Below are positions 54,046 through 64,000 of a stretch of 64,000 bases of DNA, one piece after another. This DNA is from Punica granatum (taxonomy: Eukaryota; Streptophyta; Magnoliopsida; Myrtales; Lythraceae), in NCBI RefSeq assembly GCF_007655135.1, contig NC_045129.1, positions 29,141,122-29,205,121 on the forward strand. The letters are read 5' to 3'. How positions within the stretch are numbered: the stretch's first letter is position 1; each line of letters opens with the position of its first letter. The notes below the pieces were generated by a model, which saw only the letters and a program-made list of their open reading frames with translations, was not told the origin of the DNA and searched no databases. The translations under genes and the position numbers were made by a program.

Positions 54046-54660
54046 TAAGCCTCTCTTGATCGTTAAATCTAATATTTTAACATAGAAGTATTGTTTATTG
54101 CACAAAATATTATGATAAACTAAACAAATGATGAAAAAATTTTCGACTTCCAGCAACGCGCGACATTGCACCCTAACATTCTTTCATGTTAGTTTCAGTT
54201 GTTTTGTTTCTTTCTCGCCTTCTATATCATCTTCATTCTCATTTATATGACTCTTTGTGAATATTTTTTCAGCTATGAGCATATGTTTGTATTATGATTT
54301 GAATTCGGGCTAATGGAAAATCGACCCAAAATAACTCGATCAACCAAGGGTTGGTTTTCTCCTTCAATTCGGTAAGGTTCTCAAGGATGGATTTTGAGAT
54401 CGTTGACTCAAACAAATCGGTCCTCGGAATTTTTTTCTCCAAACCTGCTCATACTCAACCAGCAATGAACCTCTTTTTTTTTTTTTTTCCCGAGTTACAA
54501 CGCGGCCTGTGATTCGTCTGGAAGGAATAAATGGGAGAGCAATATAAAGAAGCGGAGAATTTCACTGATAAAAATCAAACCCATGAAAATTTCAAGTCGA
54601 GGGTGATGCTGACGATCAATGCCACTTTAATAAGTGATTGTATGACTGGAAATTTTGAAG
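54046..54660. other. Intergenic stretch
   Basis: No gene; a T16 run at about 54474-54488. Confidence 0.4.
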
Positions 54661-54840
54661 GGAGCGTTTGGTTTCAGAGTTAAAGTAACTTTGATTTTGA
54701 TTTTGATTTTAATCGTGGAAAAAGACAAATGAGATAGTATTATAAATTTGATTTGGGAAACGTGTGTTTTTGTTGTGTAGTGGGTAGAGTTAAAATCAAA
54801 ATCATAATTTTAAAATCTGATCATGAAACCAAACATGCCC
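54661..54840. mobile_element. MITE, GTTTGGTTT family, copy 3
   Basis: 180 bases from GGAGCGTTTGGTTTCAGAG to GATCATGAAACCAAACATGCC, with internal TAGTGGGTAGAGTTAAAATCA, matching the two other copies. It sits about 400 bases upstream of the zinc-finger gene start. Confidence 0.75.
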
Positions 54841-55167
54841 TGATCAGTCACCAAATTTTGCAGACAAGTGAAAAATAATCTCACTAATAGATTTTGTATG
54901 TAACAGATATACCACGTGATATTATGTCACAAGGCACATAAAAATTTTTATTTTTATCAACAATATAATTTTTTTATATTTTTGTGATAATACTAAAAAC
55001 CAAAATGATAAATCTTAATTGACTTGTAATATTGACACCTGATATAGTAGTTACATATAATATTTCTCAAAACAACTGATTTACAACTGACTTATTATTA
55101 TTATTATTATTATTATTGGTGATAACTAAAACAACTGATTTACAAGTTTGTCCCTTTTCATCCTTTT

Positions 55168-55175
55168 TATAAATA
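55168..55175 (+). promoter_or_regulatory. TATA box of the zinc-finger gene
   Basis: TATAAATA lies 69 bases upstream of the ATG at 55244 and downstream of an earlier in-frame ATG at 55148, which therefore cannot be in the transcript from this promoter. It decides the start codon. Confidence 0.75.
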
Positions 55176-55243
55176 CCCCCCGACATGCAACGCTCGCTTT
55201 GCATAAACCTCTGTGTCTTCTCTTAATTAATTCCTTGATTAAA

Positions 55244-55912
55244 ATGGCAGACTTCGAGTTTCACTTCCAGTCCAAACCCAAAGGAAGAACAACCTCCCCG
55301 AGCCTGAAGCTCTTCGGCTTCGACGTCTCCCGTGACGAAGACGATGAGTCTTCTGCACCTCTTCTAGACCGTAACGACTCTGCCAGATCAGCAACAGTCG
55401 CCTCCGCGTCCTCTGAGTCTGGGCGTGCCATCCCTCCCTCCACTGACCGGCAATTCGAATGCCAGTACTGCTACCGAAAGTTTGCCAACTCCCAAGCCCT
55501 AGGGGGCCACCAGAACGCCCACAAGAAGGAGCGCCAGCACCACAAGCGTGTGGTTGCCGCTGCCTCGTATCTGAGGTCGACCAACCCTATGGCCTCAGCC
55601 TTTGCACCCCCGCACCACCTACTGGCGGCTGCAGGATCCACATCCCCGCGGTGGCTCAGCTACCAAATCCCACGACAAGCGATGGCACCGCCTGTCTGTG
55701 TGTTGTCACATGGCTGTTGCTTTGCCGACCCAGTTGGCGGGGGAGGGCCAGGTGTTGGTGCAGCGGTGAAGTCGCTACATGCCCACAGCCGGCCCCAAGT
55801 TTGGGCCTTTGACAGACAACCTTTGGGGCGATTTGGTGGAGAATCCAGACTCGGTTTTGACGATGCCGCTGGTGTTGACCTGCATCTGAGCCTCGCACCA
55901 GCCGCACCTTAA
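55244..55912 (+). CDS. Single C2H2 zinc-finger factor with EAR-like motif (ZFP5/6/8/GIS class)
   Basis: Nuclear transcription factor of 222 residues, intronless as is usual for this class. One C2H2 finger (Cys73, Cys76, His89, His93) contains the plant-specific QALGGH signature and is followed by QNAHKKERQ. The N-terminal part has LKLFGFDVS, as in the ZFP5/ZFP6/ZFP8/GIS group. The C-terminus DLHLSLAPAAP is an EAR-like repression motif of the DLNxxL/LxLxL kind. Relatives regulate trichome and root-hair formation through gibberellin and cytokinin signals. The start at 55244 is chosen because a TATA box lies at 55168; the frame upstream (to 55148) is fortuitous. It is GC-richer than the flanks. 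Which member it is cannot be settled here. Confidence 0.93.
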   Translation: MADFEFHFQSKPKGRTTSPSLKLFGFDVSRDEDDESSAPLLDRNDSARSATVASASSESGRAIPPSTDRQFECQYCYRKFANSQALGGHQNAHKKERQHHKRVVAAASYLRSTNPMASAFAPPHHLLAAAGSTSPRWLSYQIPRQAMAPPVCVLSHGCCFADPVGGGGPGVGAAVKSLHAHSRPQVWAFDRQPLGRFGGESRLGFDDAAGVDLHLSLAPAAP

Positions 55913-58500
55913 TATATATGCAGCTAGCTCGAGTGGCTTTGGATGCACGGTTAGATTGACCAGGCTCAGCTCAATATGGCCACGGGCTAGCTCCATGGCT
56001 TAGCTCAGAGAGGGTTTCTTGACTGTTTTCTGTTTTTCATAGTCTTAGTCGCTTTAATCATTGGACTCGTACATTTTCTGTGCAAAAATGAACTGATCAT
56101 TTGATTGTTCTTACTCAGGCCAAATTAGTTGAAAGAGGAACTGTGTCAACTTCTCTTAATTCGAGCGCGTCGGCGAAAATGAACACTGCTTTCATATTGT
56201 TAACACCTTTTTTTTTTTCCCTATAGTAAAACTATGGCCAAAGCAATAATTCGCAATTCCCATATACCACCTTACTGCAGGTCGTAGGTGATTTATAAGT
56301 TGGGCTACTTTAAAAATCATAAGCTATAGCAGGCGCGCAAAGCATGTATTTGTTGATATCCGTGGAGTCCAAATTAATTTAAAAAAATTAGTTTAGCATG
56401 AAGATGATAAATTATATATATATATATTACATATATATATATATATGTTTTTATATGTATGCCTTCATGGGTCAAAAATGGAGTGGCTCGCAAAAGCGTT
56501 GCGGCTACTTTAAATCGTTGGTTGCATTAGCGTGATATTTTTTTAGTCAAATTACGAGCATTCCAAATCTATTGATTGAAACTAATCCTGCTAAAATCTC
56601 AGTTTAGTTTTGGCCATAAGGCACTTCAAGTGAATTTCGAACATCTGCATTGCAGTGAAAGTCAGCCGCATTGTTATTATTATCTCTGTTTTCATAAAAA
56701 AGAAGAAGAAAGGATCACAAAAAATGATGAAAATGACCTCTATTTTGATGTGTGGCGTTCTGAGCATCCTAAGAGCCATACTGTTAATATTTAAATAGAT
56801 AATAAACTACATATCAGATAAGCTTGGGCTCTATTGTGATAATTGAAAATTTTCACGTGATATTGAAAGCCTGTTCTATCAGTAGATATACCTTTTATTA
56901 TAGTAATTCCGGATGGATTTTAAAAACTGTTCCAACCGAAATGAGATTGATCATCTATATAAGTAGATTAATTCTTTAAGTAAACCGTCACGACAATGTC
57001 AAAATTTTACAAGATGGGGAATAAAAAGAAGATCTCATTCGAATGGAAAAAAAAAAGGGGTAAGCAGAGAAACTGAGAAATAAACCGATTTTCCATTTCT
57101 CTCTCTCGACTTGCTTCACTAATGGGTGTCACACTCCCTGTTTGTATAAAGTGACAGGGGTTTATCTCTTCGCTTCATTCCTAGTCACCTTTCCCTATTA
57201 ATTAATTATAATAATTATTCCACTTTAAAAATAAAATTACTAAGATTGGCAGATTTATGGAGAGTTACGGGCAGTAGCTAGGTCAGTAGCTTAGCTTAGC
57301 TAGGGAATCAATTTCATTGTACTGATCATAATTAAGAACTGATTTATGGATTTGTTTTTCCTTTCTTTGGTGGAAAGCACGTGACGAATATGTATGTTTT
57401 GTCAGGAGCATGTATGTGGATAGACATAAAGATTGACACGAAGGCTCTCTTAACTGAGAAAAATTTCCAGGTTATAAGAAACAACAAACCAAATTACATT
57501 TAGTAATACTAATAAACTGATTACGTACTTTCCCATGAAAATAATATAATTTGATAAATTATTTTGCATCGTTTTCAACAAATAGATATTAGACATTATG
57601 TAAGTACAAGAATCATTTAATTTTTACTTTTTAAATAAAAGTTCCTATTTGTTGATGCACTTACGCATTTACAAATAAACAAATTAAGGCAGCTCATTTA
57701 CAGGGAACAGACCGTCGGGTTCAGACCTTGGTGTTGTGTAGTGGTATAAGTCAAACATTTGGCCGCTTTTCGAATCATAACGATGATCATATATTTGCTT
57801 TATAACTGATCAATCCCTTGAACTACAACTCTCTCTGGCAGGGCATAGGTTTCTAAATGCGCAAAATCTCCACAGTCGCCTCTTCCGGTTTCCCCATTCC
57901 ACAGAAATTCATCCGGGGTCTCGTTACATACTGAGAGGATAACGGAGTAGAATTGGTGGGACCAAAGACGAACTGAATACGTAATCAAGGCATAAAACTA
58001 TAGCTAGCTGGCAGTTCAAACGGGGGATTTTCTACTCTTAATCGTGAAGATATCCGCTTTTCCTCTATCCAAAACTTTCAAGATCTTAGACATCTTAGTT
58101 ACTATTACTGAGGCTTTAATGTTCTCCATTAATCTAATTTCTCATGTGTATATAATTCCGCAGGTCACAGTGAGATTAGCAATTTTGCTGATTAAAGGTT
58201 GCTTTAATCCATGGGAAGTGGACCGGGAAGAAAAGCAACATTAACTTATTCGGCTTGTGAATCGGTGCATCGCCTTTGACACTGAATTAAAAACTTGTGT
58301 GCATGAGTAGAGCTGAAAGGTATTCTAGATCATAAGAACGCATTGCTCTATTAGTATCCTAACATTTCTCTTTCATATCTCAATCACAAACCTACCATGT
58401 ACCGATATTTTCTTTTCAAAGATTATTGGTAAACTGTTAATTCTAGCATGTGCGATGAGCTATATGCTATATGCTATCTGCTACTTATTGGTAAATTAAT
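55913..58500. other. Intergenic region downstream of the zinc-finger gene
   Basis: 3' UTR to about 56130, then AT-rich DNA with AT microsatellites (about 56414-56447). Open frames at 56576-56794 (plus) and 57988-57800 (minus) were read and show no known domain. 57730-57780 vaguely resembles a tRNA-like SINE head, but without a convincing B-box. Confidence 0.4.
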
Positions 58501-58625
58501 CCAAATTAAACTTGTTTTGGGTTTATGATAACCTTTTTTTTCTAAAAACCTTTCTTTTAAAATACATGGGCACTTGATTTTTTTTTGCTAGGTAACATGG
58601 GCACTTGATTAACTATATACTACAT

Positions 58626-58626
<1 letters not shown>

Positions 58627-58654
<28 letters not shown>
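58627..58654. repeat. AT microsatellite in the left palindrome arm
   Basis: About 14 AT units; the corresponding part of the right arm (63255-63270) has only a few. Confidence 0.8.
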
Positions 58655-58659
<5 letters not shown>

Positions 58660-58750
58660 TTTATTCTATTGTAAATTACTGCGACTCTTGATAGAATTAC
58701 TGAAATGGACAACAAGTCCACATCTAGTATGCAGAAGCAAAAGGTACATC

Positions 58751-59052
58751 TTTGTTTGGTTTTACAATCAATTTTTAATTCTACTCCACATAACTTCACT
58801 TACATTCAATTCAACAATACAATTATTATTTTTTCCTTTTCTTTCAATTTTTTTAACCATTCAATTCAATTTTTAATACTAAATTCTTTCAACTATCAAT
58901 TACTTTTTTCACAATTCAACAGCACAATCATTACTTTCTCTCAATTATTCATTACATTTTCACACTTTTTCTCATAATTCAACAATACAATCATTACAAA
59001 CCAATTAAAATCAAAACTCAACTCAGTTTAACTCTAAACCAAACACAACATT
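58751..59052. mobile_element. MITE-like insertion, left arm, first
   Basis: Runs from TTTGTTTGGTTTTACAATC to TCTAAACCAAACACAACA. It has internal repeats of CAATTCAACAATACAATxATTA. It is absent from the right arm. Confidence 0.6.
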
Positions 59053-59396
59053 AGAATCTTATTTTCCTAACTCCTGAGGCAAAGCATATTATTAGAACAC
59101 TTCTATTTCACCACTTCAAATACCTCCAAATATCTAGTAAGTAGTAGCTGTAACCCACAGTTATTGCAAAATCATAGACATTTCTCCATGAGAAAAATTC
59201 GGAGGACAAAATCATCATTCGAATATGAGTTGATATGATTTTTCAACTTTATTATTCTCATGATGATGCTGCACAATCCGAATTTGGCAAGGCCGAATGT
59301 CTCACAAATGACATTTTTGCAGTCAATGAAAAAAGCAGCGGCAATTTGTACTTGAGTGGCATTTGGAGTAACATCCTCCAAACATTTTCGGAGGAA

Positions 59397-59755
59397 GCTT
59401 TGTTTGGTTTATGAATAATAATTCAACTTTACTCAACTCAATTCTATTCTTCCCCAAATTTAATAATGTAATATTACTATTTTGTCATTTTCTTCATTTG
59501 AATAATACATTCTCACTCATACTTTTTCCTAATCATTTTTAAATTTTTATTTAATAATACTTTCTCACTTATCCTTTTTTTTTCTAATCATCATTAAAAT
59601 TAATATTTTAATAATAAATTCTTTATCTACTTTCATATCTATATATACATACGTATAAATATTATCAGACAACAATATATTTGTTAACAATTGCAATTGT
59701 TATACAAAATCAAGTTGAGTTAGATAATTTATCCAACTCGAAAACCAAACAATAA
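59397..59755. mobile_element. MITE-like insertion, left arm, second
   Basis: Runs from GCTTTGTTTGGTTTATGAAT to CCAACTCGAAAACCAAACAATAAG. The ends pair over about 40 bases (AACTCAACT-type words). The region 59053-59396 between the two insertions holds a 69-codon frame (59381-59172 minus) with no known domain. Confidence 0.6.
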
Positions 59756-60249
59756 GTTTGTATGCTTGTTGCTAGCTTGTTAACAATGCTTAACTCAGAA
59801 CTTTCATTCACTATATGGGTACTACAAGCTTGTTGCTAGCTTGCTGATAGAGATCAATTGATCATTATTTAACTCCTTCCTCACTACTGTCAGCTTGTTG
59901 GCAAGTTGATTAAAAAATTTAGTCATCGTGCAACATCAACCATATCCAACTTCAATAACCAAATCCAACAACAAATAAGTAGTCATTATATTTAGTAATC
60001 GATATCAAAGTACCAAATCCAATATCAAAGTCATTATATCCGATAAAGTTGCAAATATTTCAAAACACATCACACTTATAAGTGTGATTGACTGTAAATG
60101 AAACTTAGAAATCCCTAAGTCCAATCATTACATCCAAAGTCAGATATCTTTACGTCTGCACTCTTAGTCATGTCGGGTGGGGATGTTCACTTGAAAGGAG
60201 GCACGAATGATACAATCAAAACTCTATATTGTCATTGAACAAACGATAC

Positions 60250-61122
60250 TCATCTATAAAGCAAAAGGATATATACCTCCCTAACGTCCAACCGATCACC
60301 AATTTGCCTCAGACTTCCCATAATTTCCTCCTTCATCACGACCATTTCATTGGACATTTGATTCATTCCACTATGCAGTACTTGATTGGACGATCTACCT
60401 CCATTTCCACCTTTCTTATCTAGCAATACGTGGGCATACATATTTGGGACAAGTTTATCTTATAAATAACAGCTGTCACCTTTCAATCTGTTCCCCCATC
60501 ATGTACAATGTACGCAAACAATTGGCCTACCAGCTCATCCCCAAAATCTACATTAAAATGCATCATAATCTTCGTAATGTTGTCCATGTAAGATACATGA
60601 CAACTCATCCTATAAAGAGGCCTCTTCATATGTCGAATAATGAGTTGCGGATGGTTAATGTGAATTCTATTTTGAATGTGCCACAATAATTTGGCATCTT
60701 CAATCGATATTAATGTGCGACGTGAACCTCTCAGGAACAGACAATCAACTATAATCCGATGAATGAAACAAACATGATCATCTTCATCTTCTTCTTCCAT
60801 ATTGCTATAAAACACTAGGACTAAATTCTCATAGTCCGCACATTCTATTCTAGCAAGGACATCCACCTATTCTTGTTTTCACTGAAAGTTCGAGTCAACT
60901 TAATGTCAATACCATCAAAATCACTAAACTTGATAGTCTCGTTCAACATCACTCTTCTTGTCGCATAGTGTGCAACATAGTTATGAAGCATTGCATCATT
61001 TAGGAAGTACGAATAGTCAACACGGTTGTCCTCGTCTCCCACATTAAAACCACCATTCTCCTCATCTTCCATTTCTTCCTGTTGAGGAAGTTCACGATCT
61101 CGAACTCTACGTCAAGGAGGCA
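60250..61122 (-). pseudogene. Transposon-type coding region, left copy
   Basis: Minus-strand pieces 61072-60845, 60866-60483 and 60441-60250 give one decayed protein. It has an acidic N-terminus with FLNDAMLHNYVAHYATRR, a middle with HRIIVDCLFLRG, ISIEDAKLLWHIQNRI and IMMHFNVDFGDEL, and a C-terminal helix MSNEMVVMKEEIMGSLRQIG. The middle resembles the putative plant transposon protein domain (PF20167 type), a loose match from memory. The proper start at 61122 is followed by a stop at codon 4, where the right copy has CGA; another stop follows the RWMSLLE stretch. Confidence 0.5.
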
Positions 61123-61681
61123 TTCTGATGAGATTTTGTATTTTGGGAGATGCTAATGAGAAGGGCTGATTTGATGAGATTATGTAGCTAAAGAAATCTT
61201 TGAATTGTTGATTTTAGGTAAGAAGTTTGGGAGGCTCTTAGAAGCCGATAAGATTAGGTTGTCATCTGAATTTATATGCACGAGGTTGCTAATGAGAAAA
61301 ATTATATAGTTTTTGAGCTCACTATAATCTGAAAAATTAAGTTGCTATCTGAATTATTATTTTCGCAAATTTAGTCAAACAACTCAATTAATAAATTCAA
61401 TTGATGGAAGTTGAATTATGATAGAGCTCAATTATGGTCTCTACTTTTATTGATTTCTTTTCCAAATTTGGTTGGTAATGTTTGTGGCCTTGAGTGAAGT
61501 CCCGCTAATTTCATTGATGATTGATTTCTTTATTATTTTATAGTTGTAATAGTAGCCCTTCATTGCTTTTCCTTCTATTGTTTACTTAATTTTACATATA
61601 AAAGATAAAAGAAAGGTTGGACTGGAAATTGCTGGGTAAAAAGAGTTTGAACTTTTATGTGTTTATGCATATTTAACTCAG
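61123..61681. other. Spacer at the centre of the palindrome
   Basis: About 560 bases with no inverted symmetry and no gene seen. If the two arms were once expressed, this would contain divergent promoters. Confidence 0.5.
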
Positions 61682-62745
61682 AATGCCTTCTCGACGTAGA
61701 GCTCGAGATCGTGAACTTCCTCAACACGAAGAAATAGAAGACGAGGAGAATGGTGGTTTAAATATAGGAGACGGTGACAACCGTGTTAACCATTCGCACT
61801 TCCTAAATGATGCAATGCTTCATAATTATGCTGCACACTATGCGACAAGAAGAGTGATGTTGCACAAGACTATCAAGTTTAGAGATTTTGATGGTATTGA
61901 CATTAAGTTAACTTGAAGTTTCGGTGGAAACAAGAATAGGTGGCTAACATTGCTGGAACATAATGTGCAGGCTTAAGAATTTAGTCCGAGTATTCTAAAA
62001 TAATATGGAAAAAGGAGATCGATATCATCATGTAGCCACATACATTAGACGTAGGGGTCTATCATTTCGACTGCAACTTCTCGGTCGAATCTTGGAAATC
62101 CTAGAGGGTAGACACGATGAGTATAAGATCTCCGAAGAGGAAGCGTTTAAGTTGTTTCCTGTCGAACCAAGAGAAGCCAACCAAACCACTTGCTAGGCGC
62201 GTTTCAGAAGGTAATTCATTGGATCATTGTTGATTTTTTGCTCCCAAGGAGTTCAAGTCACACATTGATATCGATTGAAGACGCCAAATTTATTGGGGCA
62301 CATTCAAAACAGAGTCCACATTAACTTTCCGCGAATCATTATTCGACATATGAAGAGGCCTCTTAATAGGTTGAGTTGTCATCTATCTTACGAGGACAAC
62401 ATCATGAAAATTATGATGCATTTTAATGTAGATTTTGGGGATGAGGTGGCAGTTGATATCCATAATAGGTTGCCAATTGTTTGCATACATTCTACATGAT
62501 GGGGTACATATTGAACGGTGACAGCTAGTACTTATATGATAAACTTGTCCCCGATATGCATGCCCGCATATTCCTAGATGAGAAAGGTAGAAATAGAGGT
62601 AGATCATCCAATCAAGTACTGCTTAATGGAATGAATCAGATGTCCAATGAAATGATCGTTATGAAGGAGGAAATTATGGGAAGTCTAAGGTAAATTGCTG
62701 ATCGGTTGGACATTAGGGAAGTATATATCATTTTGCTTTATAGAT
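61682..62745 (+). pseudogene. Transposon-type coding region, right copy
   Basis: Starts MPSRRRARDRELPQHEE at 61683 and is open to a TGA after DGIDIKLT (61914-61916), where the left copy reads CGA. It continues in pieces at 62005-62196 and 62275-62499 and ends at a C-terminal helix with MSNEMIVMKEEIMGSL near 62640-62680. The copy contains about 180 bases (62000-62200) with LGRILEILEGRHDEYKISEEE that are not evident in the left copy. Pseudogene of the same mobile element. Function unknown. Confidence 0.5.
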
Positions 62746-63362
62746 GAGTATTGTTTGTTCACGACAATATATAGTTTTGATTGTATCATTTGTGCCTCCT
62801 TTGTATAAATGTGATGTGTTTTGGAATATTTACAATTTTTTCGGATGTAATGACTTTGATATCGTATTTGGTACTTTGATATCGACTTCTAGATGTAATG
62901 ACTACTTATTGTGGTAATTGTTGTTGGATTTGGTCATTGTAGTTGGATATGGTTATTGTTGCACAATAACTAAATTTTGTCATCAACTTGCCAACAAGCT
63001 AACATTAGTGAGGAATGAGTTAAATAATGATCAGTTGATCTCTGTCGGCAAGCTAGCAACAAGCTTGCAGTACCAATATAGTAAATGAAAGTTTTGAGTT
63101 GAGCATTGTTAATAAGCTAGCAACAAGCATACATACTTAATGTTTTGTTATTATTGTACGTTTCTCTTCTGCCTAACAGATGTGGACTTATTGTCCATTT
63201 CGGCAATTCTATCGAGAGTGAGAGTAATTTACATTTGAAATAGAATAAATAAACATATGTATATATGTTATGTAGCATATAGTTAAGCAAGTGCCCATAT
63301 ATTTTAAAAGAAAGGTTTTTAAAAGAAAGGTTATCATAAACCCAAAACATATTTAATTTGGC
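61682..63362 (+). repeat. Right arm of a large palindrome
   Basis: Reverse-complement partner of 58505-61122. Good matches include CAACAAGCTTG and TGTTGCACAATAACTAAATTT (62950-63130) and ATGTGGACTTATTGTCCATTTC (63180-63202). Confidence 0.88.
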
Positions 63363-63424
63363 GACACGGAGGATTTTCAGCCCATATCTGTATCAACAAG
63401 CCCTATCCCAAAGAAGCATATGTT

Positions 63425-64000
63425 GGATATATCAAGGAAATATTCTTGTGATGTGGAAGGGGAAGATGAGATGTTTTGATCCATAGATTGTGAATATTAT
63501 TATTTTAATTAGGTAGTATATTTAATTTAGATAGAAATATATTTAGAATTATATACTACTTGCAATTTTAGTTCGAGTAAAAAGTCTAAAGTTTTCAATT
63601 TTGGAATAATTACTTGTTTTGTTTTAGGAAATTACATAGTAAGGGCCTATATTCTAATTTCCTATTTTAGTTTCTTAGTTTTCTTAGGCCTATATATAGT
63701 CCATCTAAATGTACCAGAAGGGAGAACTAGATATCTCATAAACACCTATTGATGAATGATACTTTGAGTTTGCCATAACTCTTTGTTTTCAGCATATCGT
63801 TAGGGTTTAGCCATGCGCTATTCACTTCGAGTCTAAATTCGGATTTAACTCGAACTAAAATTGCAAGTAGTATATAATTCTAAATATATTTCTATTTAAA
63901 TTAAATATACTACCTAATTAAGATAATAATATTCACAATCTATGGATCAAGACATCTCATCTTCCCCTTTCACATCACGAGAATATTTTCTTGATATATC
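63425..64000. mobile_element. Fold-back element with LTR-like core, cut by window end
   Basis: 63425-63577 and 63855-64000 are inverted copies of one another with few differences (GATATATCAAGGAAATATTC and its inverse; AAATTGCAAGTAGTATATAAT). The core 63580-63850 looks like promoter DNA (CCTATATATAG near 63690), then GGGAGAACTAGATATCTC. Two LTRs in opposite orientation, or one LTR with an inverted partial copy, would explain this. It reaches the window edge. Confidence 0.65.

Larger units (their letters stand above)
58505..61122 (-). repeat. Left arm of a large palindrome
   Basis: Read outward on the minus strand from 61122 it matches the plus strand from 61682 to 63362. Shared landmarks are the start CCTTGACGTAGAG/CCTTCTCGACGTAGAG, GGACATTGGAC-type words and the outer end AAGGTTATCATAAACCC. 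The left arm also carries two MITEs and about 340 extra bases (59053-59396) that the right arm lacks. Confidence 0.88.

Noticed and set aside
55148..55243. N-terminal extension of the zinc-finger protein
   Set aside because: The upstream ATG precedes the TATA box at 55168 and the added residues are not like the family.
57720..57790. tRNA-like sequence GTGTAGTGGTATAAG
   Set aside because: An A-box-like word is present but the B-box is poor and there is no tail or target duplication.
1..64000. CRISPR arrays, bacterial operons or rRNA genes
   Set aside because: Direct repeats present are minisatellites and transposon parts; gene structure is that of a plant nuclear genome. No rRNA was seen and the only tRNA-like sequences are SINE heads.

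Overview
The window reads as nuclear DNA of a eudicot plant. The genes have short introns with GT..AG borders and AT-rich introns and flanks. The protein families are plant-specific: a LRK10-like receptor kinase, an ARG1-type J-protein and a QALGGH zinc-finger factor. The repeats are plant transposon families, and there are fragments of an endogenous plant pararetrovirus. The species cannot be fixed from sequence alone.

Layout. 1-9474: a decayed Ty3/gypsy element on the minus strand, whose LTR is interrupted by a complete Mutator-like element (MULE, 1826-7496) with long terminal inverted repeats, a 9-bp target duplication and an open 874-codon transposase; beyond it lies an array of LTR pieces in alternating orientation. 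12131-24771: one receptor-kinase gene on the minus strand. Ectodomain exons lie at 24.8-23.7 kb and a 35-nt micro-exon plus transmembrane/kinase exon at 13.5-12.1 kb, separated by a 10.2-kb intron. That intron holds an inverted pair of endogenous pararetrovirus fragments, a SINE, a hAT element, a TIR element, a MITE and a Helitron end. 25.2-30.5 kb: a fold-back element and a nearly identical 1.7-kb direct duplication. 30.8-33.7 kb: a small multi-exon gene (minus) for a 77-residue prefoldin-like protein, every exon too short to appear as a long ORF.

34.7-40.7 kb: a second, different MULE with a 9-bp target duplication, a broken transposase and an apparently intact two-exon GRF zinc-finger gene on the opposite strand. 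It sits directly against the putative TATA box of ARG1 (41094-45894, plus, 11 exons, 413 aa). 46-55 kb: AT-rich intergenic DNA with a MULE-type MITE, a 29-G run, a probable solo copia LTR, a SINE and a LINE 3' end. 55244-55912: an intronless single-C2H2 factor with a C-terminal EAR-like motif. 58.5-63.4 kb: a large imperfect palindrome carrying two decayed copies of a transposon-type coding region. 63.4 kb to the end: another fold-back element cut by the window edge.

Four host genes are supported: the receptor kinase, the small prefoldin-like protein, ARG1 and the zinc-finger factor. They do not form a pathway. The connecting theme is transposon insertion next to or inside host genes, with several inverted repeats that could form double-stranded RNA if transcribed. 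Exon joins were checked by hand for reading phase; percentages and family names come from reading, not from database searches.
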